Origin: Roridomyces roridus
Taxonomy: Eukaryota; Basidiomycota; Agaricomycetes; Agaricales; Mycenaceae
DNA length: 64,000 nt
NCBI GenBank assembly: GCA_029378245.1
Contig: JARKIF010000009.1
Span: 1,426,001 to 1,490,000 of the forward strand
Direction: 5' to 3'
Positions 47,401-57,432 of this stretch are shown here, one piece after another. The notes beneath the pieces were generated by a model. It was not told where the DNA came from, searched no databases, and saw only the letters and a list, made by a program, of their open reading frames with translations. Each line of letters begins with the position of its first letter. Position 1 is the stretch's first letter. A program made the translations under genes and the position numbers.

Positions 47401-48034
47401 TCCAACCGTCGATTCGTTCTTTGCTTATGACATGTTCGCAGCGGCCGTTGACGCGAGAGCGCAGGACAATTCCTGACTCCACCTCGTCCAGAGACCTGCG
47501 GCATATATCCCCGCGATGGAAAAATCTGTCAACGAGTTCAAGATCTCGTTCGGGCAGAATCTGCCGGTCGAAGGAATTGGAATTATCGGTGTCGTCGCGG
47601 TAGAAGGAGACGCCAACTTCGCCTGGTGACAGTGGTCGCATGAGAGGATCAGAGTTAAACGGGGGCGCTATATCTTCGGCGTCGTGCCAGCATCTCTGAG
47701 AAACGTGGGTGGTCCTGGCGAGTATTCAAGGGTGTATTGTTACCATTACAATTCCATGAACCGTGACCGAGTTGGACTCTGGTTGGATTCTCCGGACAAT
47801 GTCCTGCTGGTAGAACTGAGAGACGGTCAGGATGCCGGGAAGAGATGGCCAGGAGGAGTAGCAGGACCTTTGTAGGAAGCCTCCGAGGAAGGGCCATAGC
47901 GATAACTGCTCAAGGGCGTCGTGTTTGGTTGATGGCGATCGCGCCGCTCTTGGCTTGCGCCAGAAAACTATATTGGACATCGACATCTGGTCCACGGACT
48001 TGCGCGACTGGCTGCTTTTCCCGTCCAACAACAT
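44448..48034 (-). CDS. UBE2O: UBE2O-type E2/E3 ubiquitin-conjugating enzyme
   Basis: The N-terminal half has repeated SH3-like segments of the UBE2O type ([59 protein letters not shown]). A coiled stretch follows ([20 protein letters not shown]), then an acidic linker and the UBC fold: [37 protein letters not shown], and [17 protein letters not shown] with the catalytic Cys. [12 protein letters not shown] and a C-terminal helix close it. UBE2O is a large hybrid E2/E3 that clears orphan ribosomal and other basic proteins. The HPN-type region is split by a 7-nt microexon (45067-45073). The start is uncertain; the ATG at 48034 is the furthest upstream in frame. Confidence 0.85.
45067..45073 (-). 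other. 7-nt microexon in the UBC domain of UBE2O
   Basis: On the minus strand ttaatcc is bounded by a ctttag acceptor and a gtaagt donor. It links NGNG to [10 protein letters not shown] as NGNGLNPNLYEEG, matching the family's NPN before the catalytic loop. Confidence 0.8.
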
Positions 48035-48104
48035 AAAGTGAAAATTGCGATTGGACCTGCTGTAAACCCTTCCGTGGCCGTGCTACACCTTTTTTTCATC
48101 TCAG

Positions 48105-48114
48105 GCTTATAAGC
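48105..48114. promoter_or_regulatory. Palindromic TATA element between UBE2O and ARG2
   Basis: GCTTATAAGC is a perfect palindrome, so TATAAG reads the same on both strands. It lies 71 bp from the presumed UBE2O start and 79 bp from the ARG2 start, near the middle of the divergent promoter. Confidence 0.45.
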
Positions 48115-48192
48115 GCTTGTCTTCCTACACCCATGACTCACTTTTCCGCTTTCCTTCAAGTCTCCCTTCCTCAAGTTGCCTACTGCTAGCCA

Positions 48193-50096
48193 ATGCTGCC
48201 CCCAGTATCGCGCGTCCGCGTCCCCCCGGCACTCGCCCGCCGCCAGACCTTCAAGGCATTTTATGCTGTCCGTCTCCGTCTCTCTCGTTGTTTTCATTCC
48301 ACTCAACAACGCTCATAGACCATCCGGAGCCTCAGGACAGCCACCACCCGAACCCGAAGACATCCCACCTGCAGAAAATGTCAGTACTACGTGAATTAGT
48401 GCTTGCTTGCTTTTTCATGCTCGATCCAGGATTTCATCTTGTCGATATCTGAGGGCGAACCCGTCCCTGAGAGATACACGTTCCTACCTCGCGTCCTTTG
48501 GACCTCGTCCCAAACCAGCCGAGGTACCGTCGGCCGACCGCTTACCGTTGCCGGTGTCATCAAAAACCGTACAATCTACTCCCATCGCCGTCGAACATCC
48601 CAAGCCTAGCCCAGTCCTCACTTCGATCCTCGAACCCGTCGTTAAACGGACGGCTCTCGTCAAGGTGCAAGGCCCATTCACCGATGTGCAGCTCGAAAGC
48701 ATTGCTCGTGGCCTGGTCTACCTCGAGAAGCTGGGCCTGGTCAGCGTCATCGTTGTCGACAACGATACGCTTCCCCGTGGAGAGCAGGACCAGCGCGCTG
48801 CGTTGGTCGAGGAGACCATGCGTCTCGTCACATTTCTGGAAAAGCAGGGAGCAATGGCCCGCCCTGTCCTCGGAGCCGTCGTCAGGCTTGGCCCCAAGCC
48901 TGGTGAGGACGAGACGCAACCTGACGACTTTGATCCTCCGGAGGCTCATACGTTCCCATCGGATTTTGTGCCCATCCGATCCGCACTTCGCGCTGGGGAA
49001 ATCCCTGTCATCCCTCCCTTTGCTCTCGACTCGTTCTGCCGGTCCGTTCGCGTCGATGCAAACGACGTGCTCGGTGCTTTAGCACGCGGAATGGTCGAAG
49101 CCGCGCCTTCCCAGTCTGCGGAGCTTCCTGACGACGTCGATCTCACGCCCTTGCGCCTGATGATAATAAATCGCGAAGGAGGTGTGCCCTCTTACGCACG
49201 TTCAGGTTACCCCCATCTCCTCATCAATCTCACGTCGGAATACTCTCACATTCACGACACATTTCACGAGCCTTGGCACAACTCCAATCCCTCTGCATTA
49301 GCCAATTTGGCGTTGGCTAGGACATGTTTGGCTTATATGCCCCCAACGTCATCAGCCGTGATGGTTTCTCACCGTTCGCCAAGTTCTCTCATCGCCAACC
49401 TCATAACCAATAAACCTGTGCTGAGCTCCAGCCTTCCGCATGCATTACTGCAGGGAAATCGACGTCTTACCGCTCACACACCCACGCTACTCAGGCGGGG
49501 ACTGCCCATACGCGTCCTCCGTAGCTCCAATGACATCGACCGCCCCAAGCTCAACGCCCTCCTTGAGCAGTCATTCGGCCGAACACTGGACGAAAGCGCA
49601 TTTTACCAGCGGCTGGATCGAACCCTGGACTTTGTCGTTATCGCAGGTGATTACGTAGGTGCGGCCATCGTCACGAACGAGCCATGCGAGGGCTCCGAGC
49701 CCATTTCGTACCTCGACAAATTCGCTGTCCTGCCGAGCCACCAAGGTGATGGGACGGTCGACTTTCTCTGGGTCGCGTTGCACGACGAGTCCTACGGTCC
49801 TCGGGCACCCATTCTCTGCCAACCCCAACGGAGGGAAAGGTGGAGTGGGGGAAGGCAGGGATCTTGTCTGGCGCAGCCGTGCAAACAACCCCGTGAATAA
49901 GTGGTATTTCGAACGCAGCTCGGGCCATGTGCGGATGGGCTCTTGGGTCTTGTTCTGGTGCGACGCGGAGAAGCGTCTGAGGCTCGAGCAGGCGAGTCGG
50001 GCGACAGGCGGTATGTCTTATGTTGAGAAATGGGAGGAGGGGCGACTGGGGCAATGGGGCGATGTTGTACAGAAGATTCCTTCCAGCTGGAAGTGA
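48193..50096 (+). CDS. ARG2: Mitochondrial N-acetylglutamate synthase, frame-disrupted
   Basis: An Arg-rich presequence (PPALARRQTFKAFYAVRLRL) precedes the fungal NAGS body: FILSIS then ANPSLRDTRSYLASFGP, a kinase-like region (LVKVQGPFTDVQLESIARGL), and a GNAT-type C-terminal domain (TVDFLWVALHDESYG, GRDLVWRSRANNPVNKWYFERSSG, VQKIPSSWK). It makes N-acetylglutamate, the first step of arginine biosynthesis. Three one-base surpluses disrupt the frame, at about 48316, 48451-48454 (a GGG run) and 49794-49801. The last two lie inside strongly conserved blocks. The intron between PPAEN and DFILS is canonical. Confidence 0.8.
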
Positions 50097-50139
50097 CAAC
50101 TACTAACAAATGCGATAGACTAAAGCATGTATTGTAATT

Positions 50140-51819
50140 CTACTTTGAACGTCGTTGGGGTTTTCCGCGTGCTTTCGGTGGCGGTGTGGACAAACTGGAC
50201 GACGTCCCAGCAGAAAGCCCATTGTTCTCTTTCAAGGGCCTCGTCGGAATGGACGGCGGCACTGGCAAGTCTCCAACACGCTTCCACGGCACATAAGGGA
50301 TGTCTTTCTTCACTACGTTGTCCACCAATTGGTTCAACCCACGGACGACCCTCTGCTGGAAGCCGTTCATTGTGTAATGGTCAATGTTCTCGATCAAGAA
50401 AAAGACCTGCGATAAACCTGATGCAACTCATTCTGCGATGACATGGAATCTGGACGAACCTTGACGATGTCACTTGCACGATCGAGATGCCATTCGTGAA
50501 AAATATCGTCTGGGCTCTCAGAAGCTCCCTTGATTCGATAAGGGGCCGAGTATACGACCTATAATGCACATTCAATCATGGACTACGATAAAGAACCACG
50601 ACTCACCGGAGGTTTCTTCTTCCCATCGGGGGTGCCGCACCAATCTACATGAGCTCTGACCGTACCCTTGGCCCAGACGAGGCCGAAAACTGGGGCCACG
50701 ATATTCAGCGAGTGGAGATGTCGAACAGACGCCGTCGTAGCCATTCTGTTCTGCTGATACGCGTCCGCCAGCATGTGGTGTACCGGTTTCTTGTCCTCCC
50801 AAGAACTGCTTATGAATTGGAACGCAGGAGCCTCGTTGGGGGCTACTGCGCACGGCGTGATTTGGAAGCGGAAGGAGCCCCCTTCAGATTCCGTTTGCTT
50901 GGCTTTGAGGTGCCGTTTGAGTATATGATAAGGTGAAGTCGCTGAAAGCGACAAGGATTGGATCGATGCTGCCGGAAGCATCACCAGGGAGTCTGGAGAT
51001 GCGGATTTGGCACCTAGAACACGTGCACTTTCCGGAGTAATGTTTCTCGTCGAGAGTGGGGTCGGCAAGGATATTGTACATTGAACTCTGTGGCCTCCTT
51101 TTGAGTGCTTTTACCTGACGGAATAGTGGTGCACGTACTTGAGAGTGCTCTCTCGGATTGCGGGGACTCGGAAAACATTATATCTGTTCCTCTGTGAGTC
51201 CAGGACACGACAAAACAGTTGGCAGACGTACACGTTGGCCACAAAGTCGGCCTCAGACCATTTCGTGGCTTTATCCATCTTTGCGAGCCGCGTCCAAGCG
51301 GAATGCACGATCAACATTCTTGTGAGCAAGGTTCGAGATGTATCGGTGACACTTTCACCGAACAAGGATGGAGCCTCCTGGTGCACTTGTGCCAGAAATT
51401 TCATGAATGAAGGAGGCGCAAGCTTTGAAAGGTACTCGAAGTCTTGTGAGGACTACAAGCTATGAGTATACTTTAGGAAAAGCAAGCACGTCGTACTCGA
51501 TCTACCCAAAACGCGGGAAGTTTCGGCGTGGACAAGTCAAACACGGTGGCGACTTCGTGCATTTCTTTGGGCACATCGGAGATGGACACCTGCCAGAACG
51601 TCTGGTGATCAATGTGTTTGAAAAAGAGATGATTCTACCTGTTCGCAGTTCATGAGAGTGGCCCAGAGTTCCCAGTGCCTCAGATTCCGAGCGATTCTTT
51701 CACGCATCGTCAATGAAGGAATTCTGGGAGTAAGAAGTAAAGTACTCTGATGCCGACGGATTGCGCGGTTTCCTGGGCCTTTTGGGTTTGGAGGCCTGCG
51801 GGCTGCTCGTGGTGCTCAT
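50140..51819 (-). CDS. Uncharacterised protein
   Basis: I do not recognise this family. The model starts with a basic region (MSTTSSPQASKPKRPRKPRN), then YFTSYSQNSFIDD, and after a one-base frame conflict near 51701-51710 continues RIARNLRHWELWATLMNCEQ. A structured part follows (VPKEMHEVATVFDLSTPKLP, FWVDRYLSKLAPPSFMKFLA, TLLTRMLIVHSAWTRLAKMD). The next exons contain SYHILKRHLKAK-like sequence and RAHVDWCGTPDGKKKP. The end is basic (SSSLSTPPPKARGKPQRRSK). No signal peptide or membrane segment is visible. It converges on ARG2 with 43 bp between stops. Several small introns make the exact model uncertain. Confidence 0.5.
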
Positions 51820-52257
51820 GGTGTTCCAAAGGAAATAGACGCCCGTCTTTCAACTTACGTGTTTGCTTCCGTTCCGTATATCAGCAGACCGTGGCGTCTG
51901 GCACGGAATCATTTCGTTCTCCTCCCACCTCCCACCTGTGTCTTTTACTCTTTCCTCAAGGTCAGGTTGATTTCTGGTCTTCTGGCAACTACGGACTGTA
52001 CAAAATTTTCCTGTGCCTCAAATCCTCCTCAAAGTGCTTGGCGAATGCTTATCCACATGTTTTCTGGCTAGGGGACTTGGCGGTAGATCCGAGGCCATGG
52101 CAACAATCGGCTAATGCGCGCGTATAAGAAAGAGCGACTGGGCAGCATCTTACCTTTGTTGGCAAAACCCCCCCCATTCCTTTCTCTCTCACACCGGACT
52201 GGTTCCAGGCTTCAGCTTTTTCAATCTTCTCCAAGCTGCTCGCTCTTTATTGCCAAG
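51820..52257. other. Divergent intergenic region
   Basis: The 438 bp between the uncharacterised gene and the small secreted protein contain a TATA candidate near the right end. I see nothing else in it. Confidence 0.45.
52123..52128 (+). promoter_or_regulatory. TATA box of the small secreted protein gene
   Basis: TATAAG lies 130 nt upstream of the ATG at 52258, followed by a C/T-rich leader. Confidence 0.35.
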
Positions 52258-53033
52258 ATGCTCTTCCACTCTCTTTTCCTCGGCTCACTCGTTGCAACCG
52301 CGTATTCCAGTCAGCCTGCATTTTTTTCAGGGACGCACCAATACTAAAGAGTCTTTTCAGTCCCTTTACCGCTGCTCGGTCGCGCGACTCCATGCTTTGC
52401 CACGGGATCGGTCGCCCTGCCCGCAGAAGTGGCCGCCGGGATACCGGCACTTGAGAGTGCAGTGACGTGCAATGCCAAGATCCAAGTCGCTACTGGTGTA
52501 CCCGACATTATCTCGGGGGGAATAGCGTTCTCGACGATCGACTTCCAGACGTCCTCGTCCTCTCCTCTGGGCTTTGCGTTGTCGACCTTTGCCACACCCA
52601 CCGATCCCGCTACGGCGGACCTTGCCACCCTGCAAAACCAACTCAATGACTATCTTGCTTTTGAAGCTGGTGTGCGGGTGCGTGGTCTTCGCACCCTTCT
52701 GTGAGCCCACTAACGAAGATACAGACCCAGCCCAACAGTTCAGCCCTCCTGAGCAAGCTCAAGGGTCCCAAGTTCTTCCTTCAGTTCCAGGTATTCGTCC
52801 CTGTTTTTGTGGTGGTGACAAGTGCTAACCACCCTACAGATCGCGCGCGTCCAGACGGCCAACTGCGTTTCCCTGGGTGTCGCAGATACAGTCGCACATC
52901 AACTCGAGAAGGTGACCAAGGTGAAATTGATTGTCTTGAGCCATCTCAGAAATTAACGACCATCTCTTAGAACGCAGTTGGTGCATCCGCCAGTGAGATA
53001 GCGCAGGTCAATGCGCTTGCAAAGCAGGTTTAA
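52258..53033 (+). CDS. Small secreted protein of unknown function
   Basis: Five exons (52258-52309, 52361-52677, 52725-52790, 52840-52920, 52971-53033) sum to 192 residues. A signal peptide (MLFHSLFLGSLVATAYS) is followed by a mature chain with few Cys (TPCFATG, VTCNAK, TANCVSL), the segment GVPDIISGGIAFSTIDFQTS and helical Leu/Gln repeats (LATLQNQLNDYLAFEAG). It loosely resembles hydrophobic-surface-binding (HsbA-like) secreted proteins, but I would not assign that family. The stop is 88 bp from that of the convergent carrier gene. Confidence 0.6.
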
Positions 53034-53121
53034 GGCCCGTTGTTAGTCTCTTCATCTTTTGTTTGCAATGCAATTTGGGTTTTGGGTATGATGCTTCTAA
53101 GTGTATGATTAAAAAAATCGC

Positions 53122-54419
53122 TCAAAAGAATTTGTCCATTGCCCATCGAGAGGCTTCGACCCCAAGCTGTAAAGCAATGAGAATGAGTTGTAAACATTTT
53201 TGGTTTACTCACGAAAGTTGCAGCATTCGCAGGGAAAGCCTAGGTTGGAAATCAGACCGCGTTATCCAAGAATACCAGGACCACTTACGCGGCTCATCGC
53301 CGGCCCGAATCCCTTCCACAAAGCGCCCACACCGTCCTGCGCGATGGTTTTCCGAGCACAGTCCATGATGCCAGAATAAGTCCCTGTAGGTGCTGATTGC
53401 AGCCGTGACTTCAAAACCTGGGGTAACGTCAGAAAACCGTGGAATGTGTTCAGGTGCACAACTTGCATCGGGAGGGATAGCCAAAGACCACATCGCCACA
53501 CCAGCGGTCCCACCAGCGAGAATGATGGCTCCGAGGTTCAATTCCGAGGGTGAGGAACCGGCAGGAGTCAGCGCCTTCTTGGTCACCTCGTACGCAGCGA
53601 AATACCTGTCCATAATTTCAAGGAAGGTCGGTGCAATCAAGGGCAGACTCTTACGCGGCGCTCCCCGGTCCATCACGAGCCAAAGTAGCTCCGGCTCCTC
53701 GGAATATACTCTTCAGACCGCCCTCCCGGTACAGATGCTTCATTACGTCGAAAACACCCGTGTACTTGTGTTCCGCGCCTCCTTGACCTTGAACCTACGC
53801 AAGTTAGAGCAAGCCAACGCGAAACAGGTGCACGCACCTGAAGCAGGACCTTGGCCCGCTCTACAGGCGCGGTCACAAGAGTAGTCGGAACGGCGGAAAG
53901 GAAACCAGCGGTTGCAAGTTCAGCTACCGACAACGTCTCGGATTTCCTGTTCGGAGTGGCACTAAGGATGAGTTTTTTGGAGGCGTCGTATGCCTGGGGG
54001 AGATAGAGAGTTATTATAGAACGCGACCGAATTGCGAAAAACCCACCCAGAATGACATTGCGAATATGGGCGTGACACCCAGCAATGGGGGGACCATGCC
54101 GCGGTACAACCTGAACAGTTTAAACGAATGTACCAGCGCGTCGCTGGGATGCCTCACCCCGTTAGACCATCCTTGGCCACTGTCTTCTTCACCACGTCGA
54201 TGGCACCAGTGTACGTTCCAGCTGACGCGGTCTGTAGTCGCGTCTTGACCAAGTCAAATGGATGGCCTTTGGGATGCTTAGCTCAGACCTCGATGACTGG
54301 GAGGCTGACTGACCGACAACGACCGCAGAGACACCACCGAAACCACCGGCGATGAAGGATTTAATCGAGTCTGTCGCAGACGCGACTTTGACCTCTTCTG
54401 CAGGCGCGTCGCTCTGCAT
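53122..54419 (-). CDS. CRC1: Mitochondrial carnitine/acylcarnitine carrier
   Basis: The three carrier repeats are present with their signatures: GHPFDLVKTRLQT, APVERAKVLLQVQGQGG and IPPDVLKSRLQSAPTGTY. Other carnitine-carrier blocks are LYRGMVPPLLGVTPIFA, ATAGFLSAVPTTLVTAP, LARDGPGSAAYFAAYEV and RAFPANAATFLGVEASRW. The protein exchanges acylcarnitine for carnitine across the inner mitochondrial membrane and is usually needed when acetyl units from peroxisomal beta-oxidation enter mitochondria, so it fits functionally with the thiolase at 33-35 kb. All exon joins are in frame. The intron 53418-53466 is GC-AG. Confidence 0.9.
53418..53466 (-). other. GC-AG intron (carnitine carrier)
   Basis: The donor GCAAGT falls between AIPPD and VLKSRLQ, inside the third carrier signature. 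Confidence 0.8.
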
Positions 54420-54622
54420 AGTTGGGGTCAGTGAGACTCGTAAGAGCGATGGACAATGCAGACCATGGTTGCAGACTCGAAGTCGGGACGAAGCAGCGGA
54501 CTAGCTCGTGATTGAAGACATTCGACGGTTATCAACCGCTACAAGTCGGGGTTCGGCAGTCCAATCGAGCGCGTGCCGTGTCTTCGCAAATATATTAATA
54601 CAGTCTACAAACTACATACCTA

Positions 54623-57363
54623 TTAAACATTAGTCTCACTATCTGCATCCCATCCCCGAACAGGCTCGTATGTCGCCTCGGACAGATCCTTCAACCAAAT
54701 CCAACGCACCCCGTAGAAAAACAAGCAGATCAGGATTATTCCGCCCACACCGACGGCTCCAGGCGCCCCATACTCGACCCACCATGGCGGGTTGTACGGG
54801 ACCAGTAGCCTGTCAAGAGCAATCACCCCTCCTGTGCCGCCGCCAGTTGTACACCTTCCCCACGATATGACCGAGGCCCGATCCGCCTCTCCATCCGTGC
54901 CCCGTGCTCCTTTGATGCCGACAACATAGCCTTCATCCGTGGAACGGAATACGACGTCCCCGTACGCAGACGTGGGCGACAGCAGTGTGTTGTACGTCAC
55001 GGAATCATCCAGTGCCAAAGGCCGATTGTTGTTCATGACCGCGTCCGAATCGGAGCTGCTCATCGGCGTTGGAATCAAGTGCTGGCTGACCAGAGACCGC
55101 ATGCCCTCGGAATCGGCATACAGTTGTGTCAGATTGACATCCTTGAACGCACGGTCTGAAGGACACAGCAACGTCCACCCGGCCTCGCTGAAGCCTTGTT
55201 CGGCCCATATCGAGCCAAGGGGAGGCCTGGTGCCATTGAGAACCCATTCCATCCCAGCCTTGGTCACCAAAGTGGCCATGGTAGTTGCATCAGCAGCTTT
55301 GACGAGTTTCCCGACTGTCAGCTCAACTGAGCGAGGAATGAACACGTCAGAAACCTCGTGAATGACTCCAGTCTGCGTAAGAATGTCGCGAGGGAATAGT
55401 TCAGCCTTCATCCCCGCCCAACCACCACTGGGGCTGACAAACACACTCCCGTTCTTGAAATGTTCCAGCTGGATATCAGACCCTTCGAGAGTGGCAAAGG
55501 TGCGTGAGCCGTTCTGAAGGGACTGGCTGTATTCGACATTGTCGAGGGTGTGATGGAGCAGGACACTCTCCAAGTCCTTCTTCGAGCTCGGCGCAAGAAG
55601 ATAAGCACTGACGAGCTGCCCAAGTCGTTTAAACGCTGAGTTGTGGGGAACAAGTAATGTCGTCCTCGGTTGCGTCTTCAACCTGTCGGCGACAGATGTC
55701 GAAAACGCCGAGGCGAGAAACAGGGAGAGATCCTGCAAGGGTAGTATCGTCTCCATTGCGTCGGATGGAGGAACGAGAGGGCGCGAAATAAAGTAGATCA
55801 ATGAATTGTTCACGGGAACTGCAGCGAATGAGCAATCAGTTGCTCAAACATAATGAAAATCGCACCTGGTTCCCCGATAATACCAGCGCCGCCAAACCTA
55901 ATTGCTTTATCGTCCTTCTTGGAGCTAACCTCAACAGCCACGGCCTGCCTCCCCTGGTCGAGACCATCCTCGATCAGTGCTGTCTCCAACAGCATCCCAT
56001 TACCAAGTTTCTTTGGAGACCACAGGCCGGGGATGAAGTGATATTGCAACAGCCTCTTGAGTTCTTCCGACCCCTTCTGTGGAATGTCACCACCTCCAAA
56101 CAGGGACAGAACGTCATCCCGAGGCGCCAAAATTGTGTATTGGGTCTCCGTGTCATTGACTAATCCGGCAAGGTCGACGGAATGCAACAGGGAAACAAAG
56201 GAAGAGCAGTTCAAGGCCAGGAGCGATTTTTCTGGGGTAATTTCGAGGTCCACCAGCAGGGATGAAACCAGATGCAGCACTCCATTTGACGCGTAAATGT
56301 CTGGCTCCACTAGTTCCGCGGAAGAAATGGTCGTTTTCTCGGGCGTCACGACCACTTCCAGAACACTTCCATCAATAGTCTTGACTGACAACAAAAATCA
56401 GCCTCGAATTACCAAACGAAAGTCGGGTCCTACATTTGGCAGCGGGAAACGTGTCGGACCACTTGACTTCCTTCGCGACAACAGCATGGGCATTCAAAAT
56501 CCGGCTGAGATCATCCGTAGCAAACTCGCTCTCGAGATAAAGTCGCTCGAGGTCAGGCAAGGCTTCCCACGCGTCGTTTACCGGTAGGAACACGGTCAGT
56601 TCCGAGGTTGAATTGAGAAGGGCGGCAATAGCTGGGGTCAAGACTTTGTTGAAGTAGGAGACGGAAGAATGCTGCGACACGACATGTGCTATGGAAAAAT
56701 GAGTACGTTTAACACGACCAAGATAGAATGACGCACCCAAGTCCAGTGGTGGTTCCAGCACGCCGTCAATGCCGAGGAGCAGGCCGTTGCCGGCATCAAT
56801 GACGCCCTTGACGACCTCAACCCCACCCTTGCCGAACGCGTCGACCCCGACCCATGCACCCTGACCACGCTCTGCAATACGCAGTCGCTGAGGCTTTGCA
56901 CCGAGTGAACCTCCGGGTATTGGCATCCACGGTGGAGACGGGGGTGGTTCTTTCGAGGGCGGCTCAAGAGGGGTGCGCGGGAAATGCAGGGTCTGGAGAA
57001 CTTGAAGGCGGGATGGGTCGGGCATGTCTGGCAGCGTGTAATTTATGAGATGGTAGAAGAGCTGTTGGCGCAACTGCTCCTGGATGTTGTCTGTAATTAT
57101 GAACTCGTCGTCATTCAGGACGGCGCTCCAAGCCCACGGCGCCTGCTTATGGCGTCGTTCGTGGGGGCAAAGAAGGTGCTGCCATTCAGCTTGTTGAGCG
57201 TTGGGATCAGACGAGCGCGTTGCAAAAGGCGCAGCAGCGACGTGTAGTCTGGGTCGGCCGAGAGGGCATCGACGAGTGTGGGTGAGAATAAAGTTGTTTG
57301 TGTGGATATTGCGGGCAGCGGCAGGGTGGCCAGTGCAGCCACGAGTAGCGACGGCCAGCGCAT
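54623..57363 (-). CDS. Multi-fasciclin (FAS1) membrane protein
   Basis: A signal peptide (RWPSLLVAALATLPLPAIS) is followed by several FAS1 repeats. Repeat motifs include NGSTFFAPTNDAIS, LFYHLINYTL, ELTVFLPVNDAWEALPD, VEPDIYASNGVLHLVSSLL, YTILAPRDDVLSLFG, TLLVPHNSAFKRLG, TGVIHEVSDVFIP and WTLLCPSDRAFKDV. A C-terminal transmembrane helix (GAVGVGGIILICLFFYGVRW) and short acidic tail end the protein. The arrangement matches the fungal fasciclin adhesion family, which includes vacuolar and cell-surface members. A one-base deletion at about 57138-57150, within the first FAS1 repeat, is needed to explain the change of frame there. Confidence 0.8.
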
Positions 57364-57432
57364 GAGTGGGTTGTGGTACAAAGCAGAGCTGCGGTTTGCA
57401 CGAGGATCGCGGCGACGTCAGATTGTCCAAAA

